Under the pieces are notes generated by a model. That model was given only the letters and a program-made list of their open reading frames with translations. It did no database searches and had not been told where the DNA came from. The position numbers and the translations under genes were made by a program. From Gordionus sp. m RMFG-2023 (Eukaryota; Nematomorpha; Gordioida; Chordodea; Parachordodidae): DNA of 64,000 nucleotides. This document shows, in pieces, positions 36,024-47,119 of the stretch; position 1 is the stretch's first letter; each line of letters begins with the position of its first letter. The stretch lies in NCBI RefSeq assembly GCF_954871325.1, contig NC_088775.1, forward strand, positions 20,065,561-20,129,560, in the 5' to 3' direction.

Positions 36024-36312
36024 TGAATATCAATATTGTCAATGTTTATAATTACCTTAAATCCAAAACTTACCCAACCTCCTATATCGGAGATCATGGG
36101 TTGAAAAGAAACCTTAGAGTTAAATGTGCCAAGTTTTCCTTAAAGAATGGCAAACTCTACCATCACCTACATAATGCTGAGGTAATCTCACTCATTAGTC
36201 AACAACATAATATTTTAGTTTCATTCCATGGAGGATGTGACACAAATATCACAGAAATGTCATTATCAGGTCATTTTGGAATCAACAAGACATATGATAA
36301 ATTAGTTGAAAG
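36024..36312 (+). pseudogene. integrase zinc-binding (H2C2-type) exon of the Ginger-like element
   Basis: Between acceptor aaaatag and donor gtatat the frame reads YLKSKTYPTSYIGDHGLKRN, LRVKCAKFSLKNGKLYHHL, and SLSGHFGINKTYDKLVER. KFSLKNGKLY and GHFGINKTYDKL are characteristic of the N-terminal zinc-binding region of Gypsy/Gin integrases; here the zinc His is in GHFG. The Cys pair would lie in the next exon, which I could not find. Confidence 0.75.
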
Positions 36313-36708
36313 GTATATTTACACTATTTAACATAATTTTATAAACGGGTTAAAGTATTGTATTTTGTGAAAAACATAGAAATAAATATCAGAATAAGGG
36401 TTAAACTACCTTAAGATATAGATGATTATAACAAAATGAATTTGTAATTGCTCATATTTTTTATTTAAATATTTTTTTATATGCTTGATACTTATGTTAC
36501 AAAATGAATTTGTAATTGCCTCATCTTTTTTTAATTTTGCAATTTATAAGCAGGGATGTACTCAAAATAAAAATCTGTTTCAATTTATAGAATATTTTTA
36601 AATATAGGCCATTAACCTGATATGGCCCAAAAAGCTTGCACCACTTCTCAAAATGAATTTATGACTTTAAAATCATAGTACCAATATACTCTTTCTTTTA
36701 ACTGATAG

Positions 36709-39560
36709 CAGCGTCTACATGACAGGATTTTCACTGGATGCAAACCCCCCTCAAAAACCTCAGCCTACCCCCCTAAAAAAATTTGCCACCTTCGGTGACA
36801 TTATTACGATAGAATAAATTATAATCTTATAAATATAAGTCTGAATATTTTATGAAATAATGATATATAGATTACAGGAAAAATATTTGGTATAAAAATT
36901 ATCGAAATTTAAAAAATTATATATTTTAATCTCCACATAATAATTTTATTTTATTTATAATTTTTTTAATGTTAAAAATATATATAACATAAGGAATATA
37001 AATATGTGTGCAGAAAAAGACTAATTATAAATAACTAACTAATACTAGTAATCCAAATTTATTCAAATAAAAAAGAGAATTATAATGCAAAATGTCTATA
37101 TTGCTATTTAATATTTAAAAAAAATGGATATTATAATTGCTACATAATAATTTTTTTTAATGTTAAAGATATAACATAAGGAATATAAATATATGTGCAG
37201 AAAAAGACTAATTAAAAATGACTAACTAATAAGGGATTAGTAATCCAAATTTATTCAAATATTGAAAAAAGGGAATTATAATGCCAAATGTCTAAATTTA
37301 TTGCTGTTTAATATGGAAAAAAAAGGATTATCCAATTAAAAGATTAGATAGTCTTTTAGAAGTTAACGCAAAATCTGTAATAATATCTTCTGTTTTAAAT
37401 GTATCATATATATCAATTTCACTTGATATTAATAATAAATTTTCTAAAAAAGAATCAGAGATTTTATTTCGAATACGTGTTTTAACAATTTTGACTTTAC
37501 TCATAGCTCTTTCAGCAGAGCATGAGGTGGTGGGGAGGGTTATAAGATATTTATATAACGTTTTAAGATAAGGAAAAGAACTTGATTTAATTAATAATCT
37601 ATATGGTAGAATAAATGAATATTTCAGCCATCTTTTTGTTTCGGTCATTTTACTATCATTTATAATGTTTTCACCTGTAAACATATATTAAAATTAAGTT
37701 GTTAATAAAATTAATAACTTTCATCATATAAGGTATCATTTTTTCTAATATTGATTAAATCTTTACTATAAATGATTGATAAGGAATCTAAGTATGATGG
37801 TCTAAAATTGGAAAATTCATCTATAATTTTCTGTGCATCAAAATTATATAAACACAATTTCAGATATCTGGGAAATTTCTATATTCTCATTATCTGCTAA
37901 TCCCGCAGGAGTAAAAATAGCTGATTTAAAAAGTTTAATGATTCATAATTAAATCTTTCATTTAATTGTTCAATGATCATATTAATCACTGGGTAAAATT
38001 TTTCATTTTTATATCTAAAAAAATATATATTATTTTAAAATATACTTTTCATAAACTTTTCTTTTTGTTGTTCAATATAATTATCAAACTCTTTTTGATC
38101 CAATTTAAATATTGACTTAATATTATAAATATCGGTTGTAACATTATTCTTATCCATAAATGATTTAACATCGGTATGTAATGATGCTAATATATTATCA
38201 CCATTTGCTTAATTAGAAAATGTAATTAAAATACATGAATCATAATTTACCCCTTAATCTTTGGAATTTATTTTTTGTATGTTGGATCAATTTAATCATC
38301 ATTGCTAAATTATTTCCAATTGCCTGCATTTCAATGCAAGTTTCATGTGTACATTTTAAGATTATTCTTATCCTAAAATAAAATCATATCGTTTTATTCT
38401 AGATAGCAATCCCTCAGAAATTGAAAATGTGATTGCGTCATCAGAATTGCTTAACTCTGTCAAGGAGGCTATTATATATTCATAAACATCTAAAAAAATT
38501 TATAATGCTTTGAAAGATGATGCCCAATTTCTGAAAATAAATAAAATTCTTAAAAAAATTATATTTATTTACCTTGTTTTGTTTTTTATTCTTTTGAGAG
38601 TTTTTTGGTTTTTTGCATTTGAAATTTGGTAAAAACACCCTGGCGTTTAACTCCATTCATAAAATTATATAATTCATCTAAAATTCCCATAGTTTTTTTA
38701 ATTTCATTCCCATATCCACATATACGAATAACAATTAAATTAAGCCTATGAGCATGCAGACATAAGTAGCTTTAGGAGCTTCTTTAAATATTAAAGCCTG
38801 TACTCCCTTATTAACACCTCTCATATTACTAGCACCATCCATACTTTGCCCAATCATGTATTCTAGTGGAATATGTAATGCCTTTAATTTAGTTAGAACA
38901 TTATTTTTAATATTTTATCCTGTTGTGTCAGAAGTTGTAAAATATTAATGATTCTTTCTACTGGGTGTGGGTGTGGATATTCTTGTATATACCTTATAAT
39001 TAAGGCAACACATTCCTTTTTTGAAATATCATATGTACCATCTAATATTAAGCTAAAGGCACAATTTGTTTAATTATTTCATTCAATATTTTTATTATCT
39101 CAGCCAATTTTTTAACATGGCCATAGGAAATGAAGTTTATTGCCTTAATATTTTATTACCACTTTTTCCTCGTGAACTAATATTTTTCTCTAGATATGCT
39201 CTTAATACTGGAACATTCTTTGAGATCAAAGTTATAAGTCTTGAAAAATTACCATCATGAGAATTGCTTCCCCAAAAAGCAATATTGCCCCGTATTAAAT
39301 ACATAATAGCATCAATTATATTATTAAATAATATAACGATTTTGGGTTATAATTTCCTCTCGGTTGAATAAAATGTGGTCATCAATACGCCCCCGAGAAA
39401 TCCATGCCATATGTGCAGATTCACAATCTGCATGAACAGGGGATGTTTCATGTCTCTCCATATCCCTGACTAAATTATTCCAGCTATCTGCACCTTTATG
39501 AGTCCATTGCATGCTTCCTTGATGACTTCCAAACATAATACAGAATACTTTATCCAAAAT
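36709..39560 (-). mobile_element. ZMYM1-like hAT element inside the Ginger-like gene
   Basis: A terminus CAGCGTCTACATGACAGGA at 36709 matches the ends of the MITE at 61080-61606, and minus-strand hAT coding remains fill the rest. The other terminus is not recognisable near 39560. A ~185-bp unit (gtgcagaaaaagactaatta) is duplicated at about 36957-37130 and 37140-37320. The element occupies the place where the integrase exon with the first catalytic Asp should be. Confidence 0.55.
37328..39557 (-). pseudogene. ZMYM1-like hAT transposase relic
   Basis: From high to low coordinates: 39557-39324 reads WNNLVRDMERHETSPVHADC, the TTF/BED-type zinc-finger region of ZMYM1-like transposases. About 38880-38590 reads GQSMDGASNMRGVNKGVQAL, which is the catalytic DGASN motif, followed by KATYV and frameshifted remains. 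37684-37328 reads LYKYLITLPTTSCSAERAMS and KVKIVKTRIRNKISD, the dimerisation domain. Several frameshifts and stops interrupt it. Confidence 0.75.
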
Positions 39561-39580
39561 AGAGCGATTTAAATATATAG

Positions 39581-40036
39581 CAGTTGCTGTTGATTATTTT
39601 TCCAAATATATCGAAGCACAACCTTTAAAGGATAAGAATGCCCATTCAGTGACCCTCTTTTTATATACTGTTATGCAGGCATGGCAGAGTCAAGGTTGAT
39701 GAAATTTTTATAATATAATGATATTTATCATATTTATAGGTCCAAATCAATGATCAGGGACGCGAGTTTGTAAATCAAGTGAGTAATGAATATCACAAAC
39801 TCGTGGGAACCCATCAGAGAGTGACAAGCGCCTACCATCCTCAGGCTAATGGCATGGTAGAGAGAGCTAATCGTACTCTTCAAAATTCACTTTTGAAGTG
39901 TACAAAAGGCAATCAGAAGGATTGGCCTGGAGTTTTCCCTGGTATTGTATTTGCCTACAATACATCAACGCATGAATCCTCAAAATTCACGCCATATGAG
40001 ATGATGTATGGCAGAAAAGCTCTACTGCCCTGTGAG
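39581..40036 (+). pseudogene. integrase catalytic-core exons of the Ginger-like element
   Basis: Exon 39581-39694 (acceptor aaatatatag, donor gttgat) reads VAVDYFSKYIEAQPLKDKNA, then HSVTLF and, after a frameshift, LCRHGRVK. Exon 39740-40036 (acceptor tttatag, donor gtatga) reads VQINDQGREFVNQ, TSAYHPQANGMVERANRTL, and FTPYEMMYGRKALLPCE. The Asp in INDQGREF and the Glu in GMVERANRTL are the second and third residues of the DDE triad; the first Asp is not present in the window. A 45-bp intron separates the exons. Confidence 0.8.
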
Positions 40037-40098
40037 GTATGATATATATCACTATTTGTATAAAATAAATTTACATAATAAATATTTTATTATTTAAG

Positions 40099-40521
40099 GA
40101 TGATAGAGAACCAGATACAGATCTTGATGATCTATCTGACACTGATTATGAAAGCAATTACAAGAGTACAGCTGAGAATATGGAAGTCATATTCAATACT
40201 GCAATAAAAAATATTGCAAAGGCTCAGCTTAAGCAGCAACGAGATTATAAAACTCGTAATGCTGCTAAGAATGCACTTTATCACATAAATGATAAAGTGC
40301 TTGTGTGGAATAATCGTCGAGCTGACAGGAAAGGAGGGAAAATGTTGCAGCCTTGGGTAGGCCCATATACAATTGTTAAAATTGTTAATAGTAAAATCCT
40401 AATTTTTAACAAAATATTTATACATATTTAGGCAATGTTGAATTATCTTCCTTAACGGGAAAAATTTTACGTATAAAGACTAACCTCAGTAATTTAAAAC
40501 ACTATATCGAGGGGAACAAAG
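40099..40521 (+). pseudogene. post-core integrase exons of the Ginger-like element
   Basis: Exon 40099-40390 begins with an acidic stretch (DDREPDTDLDDLSDTDYES), then QQRDYKTRNAAKNALYHIND and VLVWNNRRADRKGGKMLQPW followed by VGPYTIVK, which corresponds to the small C-terminal DNA-binding region of Gypsy-type integrases. A 41-bp intron leads to 40432-40521, reading LSSLTGKILRIKTNLSNLKH. Phases match across the intron. Confidence 0.75.
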
Positions 40522-41085
40522 GTATTTTTTAAACATACAAATATAACTTTTTTAATGGTAAAGAAACAGTTAAAAAACCTAATAATATGGTACATTGTGA
40601 AACTATAGTAGGTGTTCAAGATCAAGGTAATATATACAGTTAATTCATAAAAATAATATTAAACAAATAATTAAGTTTGTAGGCTTCTTAAATCTATAGT
40701 TGGAGAAGGAGAAGGTAATCAAATGCATTTGGAAAAAAGGAAAATATATTTTTTATTATTATATTTCCATTAGAAGAAACACTATTTGAAGAGATGTCCT
40801 GTGAAATAAATGTTGCAGAAGAAAGTTTTATTTTTAAAAAATTGAAAATTTTTGATAAAGCTAAAATCCTAGGGTTGGAAATTGGAAAGGAGGACACCAA
40901 CATAAACCATGTCAAGAGAAAGGGTATAATATATAAAATTATTTTTTTATATGCAGATACATTTGGTGAAGATCCAACAAAAGCTTATAAAAGTATAGTA
41001 AGAAAGGGAGGATATGTAGGCATACAAGATCAAGGTAAAGGTAATATATTTTAAAAATATGTTATTATTTAATTATCTAATTTAG

Positions 41086-41670
41086 ATGACGAAATTATTG
41101 TTGATACAATAATACCAAAGAAAATTGGTGAGGTTTTTTTGCCCACAACTAGGAATTGGAAAGTATACCACTCTAAACGGTTCAATTTCAAAGTAATTGG
41201 CCGTTATCCCAAGATCGAAAGTGGTATATTAAAGGAAATATTCACAACCGATTGTGGGTGATGGAAACTGTTTTTTAGGTTAGTTACTTTATATAATATT
41301 TAATTATTTAACATGTTTATAGGTGTATAAGTCAAGAAATATCAAATAGTCAGGATAATTATAATTACCTGAGGGAGAAATGCGTTGCCTTTATGAGGAG
41401 CAACGATTTCAAATTGGAAATGGAAAAATTCATAGGATATCTTGTAGAAGAATACCTAATTGACAGAAATTAGGAAATGGTGTCTGGGCAACAGAAGTGG
41501 AAATATTATCTATGGCCACATTGTTGCAGACAAATATATTAATTTATACCCAATATAAGTGGGCTTATTATTCACCCATGAAATTTTTTAATAATATTAA
41601 AATTTTTAAAGAAAATATATATTTATGTAATGAAAATAACAATCATTTTGTTAGAATTATATCAATGTAA
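41086..41670 (+). pseudogene. OTU-type cysteine protease domain of the Ginger-like element
   Basis: Exon 41086-41275 ends, after a one-base shift, in QPIVGDGNCF, the OTU active-site Asp-Gly-Asn-Cys. The next exon (acceptor atttatag? at 41322) reads CISQEISNSQDNYNYLREKC, MEKFIGYLVEEYL, then after a shift GNGVWATEVEILSMATLLQT and NILIYTQYKWAYYSP. It ends NENNNHFVRI before TAA at 41668, where the His is the expected catalytic partner. OTU proteins cleave ubiquitin-like modifiers. The frameshifts (near 41250, in the T run before the intron and at about 41470) show decay. Confidence 0.75.
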
Positions 41671-41990
41671 TTAATATTTATTCTAATATTTTTATTCCAT
41701 TATATTTATTGCAATTTAGTTGTAAGTATAATCGGTAAGCATTTTTTTATTAAATGTTATTGCACTTTATATTTTTTATTAATAGTTATTTTAATAAAAG
41801 GTACAATAGGTTGGCATCCTTTTTATCAATGTAATTAATATTTATTCTTATACTTTTATTTCATTATATTTATCGCAATTTAGTTGAAAGTATAATCGAT
41901 AAGCATTTTTTTATTAAATATTATTGCACTTTATATTTTTTATTAATAGTTAATTTTATAAAAGGTACAATAGGTTGGCATCTTTTTTAT
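41655..41990. repeat. two-copy ~162-bp tandem repeat after the OTU stop
   Basis: A unit from atcaatgtaattaatattta to gtacaataggttggcatc is present twice in tandem, beginning in the last codons of the OTU frame. Confidence 0.75.
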
Positions 41991-42289
41991 GAGTTCAATT
42001 CTATTCAATTGCGAATTTATACTATATAGCATTTTATAATTAGTTATTTTTATATAAAGTCACAATAGTGAATCATTAGATGAGTGATATGTAATTTATG
42101 TTTAAATATGAATAAATTTAACCTACCATGTGTATATAAATTTTGATCAAACCTTTTTTAAATTAAGCTATAACGTTTTCGGCGTTAAATTATTTATAGG
42201 CATAAGAAATTTAAAAAGGTTGAAAGTTAGATGTTAATATTACTAAATATTAGAAATTATAATCTATCTTATAAATTTTAATTATCTCA

Positions 42290-42830
42290 CTCATAAGTGT
42301 CAATATTGGAAAAATTACAAACTTTAAGCATCATCTGTCGGTCATAAGTGTCAATATTGCTATATATAAATTTTAAGCAGTAACTGTCAGTCATAAATGT
42401 CAGTATTACTAAATAATAGAAACTTTTAACTATACATGCCAGTCATAAATGCCAGTATTACTATATGATAGAAACTTTTAACATTACATGCCAGTCATAA
42501 ATGCCAGTATTACTAAATAATAGAAACTTTTAACATTACATGTCAGTTATAAATGTCAGTATTACTAAATAATAGAAACTTTTAACATTATACGTCAGTC
42601 ATAAATGTCAGTATTACTAAATAATAGAAACTTTTAACATTATATGCCAGTCATAAATGCCAGTATTACTATATAATAGAAATTTTTAACATTACATGCC
42701 AGTATTACTAAATAATAGAAACTTTTAACATTACATGTCAGTCATAAATGTCAGTATTACTAAATAATAGAAACTTTTAACATTATACGTCAGTCATAAA
42801 TGTCAGTATTACTAAATTTTATAATGATAC
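42290..42830. repeat. ~52-bp tandem repeat
   Basis: About ten units carry gtcataaatgccagtatta, ctaaataatagaaactttta and acattacat. Units alternate between gtcag and gccag forms. An 88-bp unit (acgtcaatcttaaatgtcag, then gggagttaatttaa) follows twice at about 42820-42990. Confidence 0.85.
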
Positions 42831-43002
42831 TTTATTAAAATATATTATAACGTCAATCTTAAATGTCAGTATCACTAAAGGGAGTTAATTTAAATTTAAG
42901 TTAAAAATGATATTTTATTAAAATATATTATAACGTCAATCTTAAATGTCAGTATTACTAAAGGGAGTTAATTTAAATTTAAGTTAAAATATCACGTTAC
43001 AC

Positions 43003-43022
43003 CGGCAATGTGCACATTGCCG
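43003..43022. repeat. perfect 20-bp palindrome
   Basis: CGGCAATGTGCACATTGCCG reads the same on both strands. Two more cacattgccg half-sites follow at about 43063 and 43073. In this AT-rich context such a site is conspicuous; its role is unknown. Confidence 0.7.
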
Positions 43023-43084
43023 AAATAACAAAATTACCCTGCTTACCACTACCTCACATTGCCGAATATTTCACATTGCCGCTA

Positions 43085-44022
43085 ACATATACATTAATAT
43101 AAAAGCATGATAATAATTTATTCCAAACAAATATAAGAAATTTGTTGATATTCCTCTATTATATAGAATTGGTTACAAAATACTAGGTAAAATTCCATTT
43201 TTACAGATATATTTGACAGTTAGAGAATATATTACAGTTAATATTTTAACAAATTTTACTAATCAATGCTCTTGATAATAAATATATCAACAATTTGCAT
43301 ACAATTATTTAACGCCATCTATTTATTTTAAATAAAAAATGATATTAAAAATTAATCTTCATATTATTCATCGCACAATGTCTTTATAAGATATTTTCTG
43401 ATGTCCTTATCAATATTTTATAGTTTTCTGTAAAATATATGATTCGCTATATTGGTAAAAATTATTTGATTGTCATATGATAATTGATAAAATTAGATAT
43501 ACTTTAAATCTACCACATATAATATTCCACGGTTTGTATTGTGCTTTAATTTTTTTATTTAATTTATGATTTAATTTTATCAATAGTTTTGTAATTATAT
43601 TTTACTTTTATTAAGATAAATAAATAAAAATTACTCACTTTATAAAAAATTATATTTGATATATTATATTATTTAGTAATTTTATGGATCTATTATTATA
43701 ATTATAATATATTTCATTTTTGTCTTAAGACTTATCTTTGGCTTATATTCCATTTCTTTAAAAACACTTTTGGTTCACTTTTTTTATATATAAATTTTTT
43801 TCCCAAAAATGTATAAATTATGATGAATAGTTTTAGTTTAAAAACATATCAACTTTTACATTTTTTCTTTCAAACTATTGTTTAAAATATATGCACACAT
43901 TTTTTGGGGTCAGGGAGTGGGGGGAGGATTAAGGGGGATATTTTTTATTAGCTTAAAATGATATCAAAAAGTGATAAATTTCTGAAGGGGGGATTTCCCC
44001 TTGACCCCACCTTGCTACGCCT
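43085..44022 (-). mobile_element. truncated copy of the CATAGGCGTAGC hAT-type element
   Basis: This ~940-bp segment is homologous to the reverse complement of about 58744-59515. It ends gctacgcctat at about 44020 after a G/C-run region (ccccttgacccc). The opposite end of the element is missing: homology stops near 43085. Non-coding. Confidence 0.7.
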
Positions 44023-44096
44023 ATAATATGCTTGTAAAGAAGTATAATAATTTATAACTGTAATAAGAATGATTTATAATTGTTAAATAATGGAAT

Positions 44097-44260
44097 TGGT
44101 TTTTTATATTAAAATTTATATTGATATTTTATATAACTTTAACTGGTATTATTTGAATATAACCTTATTTAATATGTTGATAAAAACTTACGATTTTAGC
44201 TTGTAACCTTGCTTTTGTTCAAAATATTTTGTAATATATTTTGATACTTTTTATTTTTGT
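44097..44260 (+). repeat. copy of the sequence hosting the hAT at 45266, with empty site
   Basis: About 160 bp (ggtattatttgaatataacc, aaacttacgattttagcttg) match 45153-45265 joined directly to 47112 onward. Here the target is uninterrupted, so this is the paralogous empty site. Confidence 0.75.
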
Positions 44261-44592
44261 TTAATCAAATTTTTATTTGATATGAAAAAATATACCTTAT
44301 TTTTTGATAATAGATTATTTGTTTTTTAGATTAATGTAAAAATATAATAAACTCAATAAACGCAATTTTTTATTTTCTTTTATTAACTTTTTGCACCATA
44401 TTAACATAGTGCCCCGGGTGAGGAAAACCATGTTTGGAGAAAAAAATTTCTTCAGGTCTTCTTTACCTGGGGGAAATAAAATTCTTAAATTTAAATTAGA
44501 GATAAATTAATAAAACATATGGTCAAGACAGATAATGTTGATATGATTTTAAAAATAATTCTACTACATTTATTAAATAAAATTTAATTATG

Positions 44593-44900
44593 TAACTCAG
44601 TGTGATGATCATTAATCAATATATAACTTAATTTGATGACCAATAACCAATATTTAACTATGTGATGACCAATAACCAATGTGTAACAATGTGATGACCA
44701 ATAACCAATATGTAACTATGTGATGACCAATAACCAATATGTAACTATGTGATGACCAATAACCAATATGTAACTATGTGATGACCATTAACCAATATGT
44801 AATTATATTATGAATGTGACCAATAACCAATAAGTAACTATGTGATGACCAATAACCAATATGTAACTATATGATGACCAAGAACCAATATGGAAGTTAG
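44593..44900. repeat. ~29-bp tandem repeat
   Basis: About ten units of the form tgtgatgaccaataaccaat followed by atgtaacta, with small changes. Confidence 0.9.
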
Positions 44901-45721
44901 ACAATAGCTATGAATTCTATATAGTGAAACCAATGATGATTTACAAAATATTCTAAATCCACCAAGCTTATATGACAAAATTATGATTGAAGAAGGCAAC
45001 TTACGATAAGGATACAAGCTAACGATGTTAACAAACCAACGTGATAGAATCAAGCCAACGATAACGCATGATGGGTACTACTACGAAAATACCCAAAATT
45101 ACAGACCATTTGAACAACAATTTCTCACATCTCAGAAAAGGGAGTATGTTATATAATGGAATTAAATTTTTATATTCAAATTTGTATTATATTTTATATA
45201 ATTTTAATTGGTATTATTTGAATATAACCTCCTTTAATATGCTGATAAAAACTTACGATTATTTTCAGGCGCGTAACCAATGGAAGGGGGGAGGGGAAAA
45301 TCCCCCCATCGCAAATTTGACTGTTTTCATAAATATCATTTTAAGCTAATAAAAATTTTACTTCCCCCCCCCCACCCACCCCCCCCCAATCAAAATTTTA
45401 CAAATATTTGAATATCAATTTTTCAACATAAAACTTATTTTTTATAAATAAATTTTTAAAATTTCCTTTCCTTGTGAGTAAATTAACATTATTCAAAAAT
45501 ATTAATAAAAAATGGAGAAATTTTTAGTCAAAGACAAAGATATTGAAATCAAACGGTATATAATTTATTATTAAATATATTCATTATATGAAATTCAAAA
45601 TTATTAGTTAGTGAGTTAGAATTAATTTTTAATAATATTTTAATTATTAATAAATTTCTAATTTTATATTTTTCATTTTTCTTTAGAACATAAGATATTC
45701 AAAATTTAAATATATCTGAGC

Positions 45722-45938
45722 ATGTTGCCTAAATTTTCCGATATTTTGAAGTTATTTTATATTCTTGCATGTTTGCCTATTACAACATGCACGAATGAAA
45801 GGACATTTTCAAACTTGAGAAGGCTGAAGACATTTTTACGAAGTACTATTTCAGAATATCGGTTAAATGGATTAGCTATGTTAAATATTCATAGAGATTT
45901 AGTTCCAACGACGAACAAAATTTTAGATGAATTGGCAA
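45722..45938 (+). pseudogene. ZMYM1-like hAT transposase C-terminus
   Basis: The frame reads LKLFYILACLPITTCTNERT, FSNLRRLKTFLRSTISEYRL, then NGLAMLNIHRDL: the dimerisation domain with the ERtFSnLrrlKtfLRst signature of ZMYM1-like hAT transposases. Reading breaks at the nested insertion within the 8 bases attggcaa and can be resumed after 46779 (GNIHTKIKL then stop). Upstream transposase sequence is deleted. Confidence 0.8.
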
Positions 45939-46778
45939 TAGTGAAGGTCACGGTCTGATCTTTGATCCGTACCGATATCATCAGACCGGACCGGACCACG
46001 GTCCTTAAGAAAAAGATCGATCCAGACCGTAGTCCTAAATAAAAAAACCGGTCCTGGACCGATCTTTTTATTTGTTTAAAAAACTTTTTTTTTAACCTAA
46101 TTTGATTTGTTTTATCATTTTATTAAATATAAGAGTATTATATAAACAATAAAATTTATCCAATAGAATTGAAGAAAATGATTTTGTGCTAGTGGAGGGC
46201 ATATTAAAATTAAGAGTAGATTGTGTTTTTTGTGATATTTTCATTTTCATCATTAGAAGTCTATATTTTATGTTTTATCAGATGTCTGCTTAAGGTACCT
46301 AATTATTTTATTAAGAATAAGGTTAAGTAATTTTTACAATAAATTATACAGACAGTTTCTTAAGAAAAAATAGAACTTAACCAAAATATTATAATAATAT
46401 TACTCCTTATTTTGATTAATTTATTGCTTAAAAAATTATAAACAATTTTTTTGTTACTAGTTGCTGACGATACATTAAATTTGGTACTGCAGTGAACACA
46501 TACTCTATGTTTTTTATTGGGACTATAAGTAAAATGTTTCTTGGACAAACTTATGGTTTTCATATTGTAATATAAAAATTAACAAAATCTAAAATAACTC
46601 CTCTAGAAAAATAACATAAAATATAATATACAAAAAGTAAAGAAAACTTGAACAATAATAAACGTTAAAAATAAAAAGACCGTTCCGGACCACGGTTCTC
46701 AAAAAAAGATCGGTCTGACAATCGGTCCGGTCTGATCCCGGTCTAAGACCGATAGGACCGGACCGTCGACCTTCACTT
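45939..46778 (-). mobile_element. nested non-autonomous hAT, ggaccgg-rich termini
   Basis: This 840-bp element starts TAGTGAAGGTCACGGTC and ends GACCTTCACTT, flanked by perfect attggcaa duplications at 45931-45938 and 46779-46786. The terminal ~100 bp on each side carry gaccgg/ccggtc repeats in inverted orientation, with strong foldback potential. It is inserted within the coding end of a different hAT. Confidence 0.9.
46360..46563 (-). pseudogene. possible BED zinc-finger remnant in the nested hAT
   Basis: The minus-strand frame contains HRVCVHCSTKFNVSSATSNK, which resembles the start of a BED finger (Cys-x2-Cys followed by a Ser-Asn-Leu-like segment). The later His pair is not evident. BED fingers are at the N-terminus of many hAT transposases, which fits the host element. 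Short and degenerate. Confidence 0.4.
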
Positions 46779-47119
46779 ATTGGCAACATCCACACGAAAA
46801 TTAAATTATAGTTATAGTGTTTAATATACTTTTTGATAATATTTTATTTGATAGAAGTTATAAAAACTTGCTTTTTAAATTATTTTCTAGTCAATATTTT
46901 ATACACTGTGCACAATAAAAAAAAATTTATTCTACTTATATTGTATGAGAATTTAAGCTGCTAGTCTTTAAATCAAATTTTAAAATAAAATGACATAAAA
47001 TTTTATTTCAACTTTAGATTTAAAAAAACTTTATTAAATATAACATACCTAACACAAAAAAAATTCCCCCCCCCCCTTCCCCCCCATAAGAAAATCCTGG
47101 ATAGGCTACTGATTATTTT

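Larger units (their letters stand above)
36024..41670 (+). pseudogene. Gin/Ginger-like integrase with C-terminal OTU protease, intron-bearing, decayed
   Basis: Exons on the plus strand have normal splice borders. 36024-36312: zinc-binding N-terminal integrase domain. 39581-39694: integrase core, part. 39740-40036: core with the second Asp and the Glu. 40099-40390 and 40432-40521: C-terminal part of the integrase protein. Small exons follow around 40566-40627, 40770-40921 and 40957-41038. 41086-41275 and 41323-41670 encode an OTU cysteine protease. KRAB-A domain-containing protein 2 and Ginger1 DNA transposons carry this kind of Gypsy-like integrase, and from memory OTU fusions are known in Ginger1. 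Frameshifts near 39670 and 41250 and in the OTU domain, and a missing middle exon, show that this copy is dead. Confidence 0.7.
45266..47111 (+). mobile_element. ZMYM1-like hAT element with perfect 8-bp duplication and nested insertion
   Basis: The element starts CAGGCGCGTAACCAATGG with G runs and ends aaatcctggataggctactg after C runs. The flanks are attatttt at 45258-45265 and 47112-47119. It encodes the transposase tail at 45722-45938 and is interrupted by another hAT element at 45939-46778. An empty version of the target lies at about 44205. Confidence 0.85.

Noticed and set aside
36024-40521. Annotating the integrase exons as an ordinary Gypsy retrotransposon
   Set aside because: The coding region is divided by short introns with canonical borders, no RT or RNase H is adjacent, and an OTU domain follows, which points to a Gin/Ginger-type gene instead.
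44593-44900. Regular ~29-bp repeats that look CRISPR-like in period
   Set aside because: They are direct tandem repeats with no unique spacers, in a eukaryotic, transposon-rich context.
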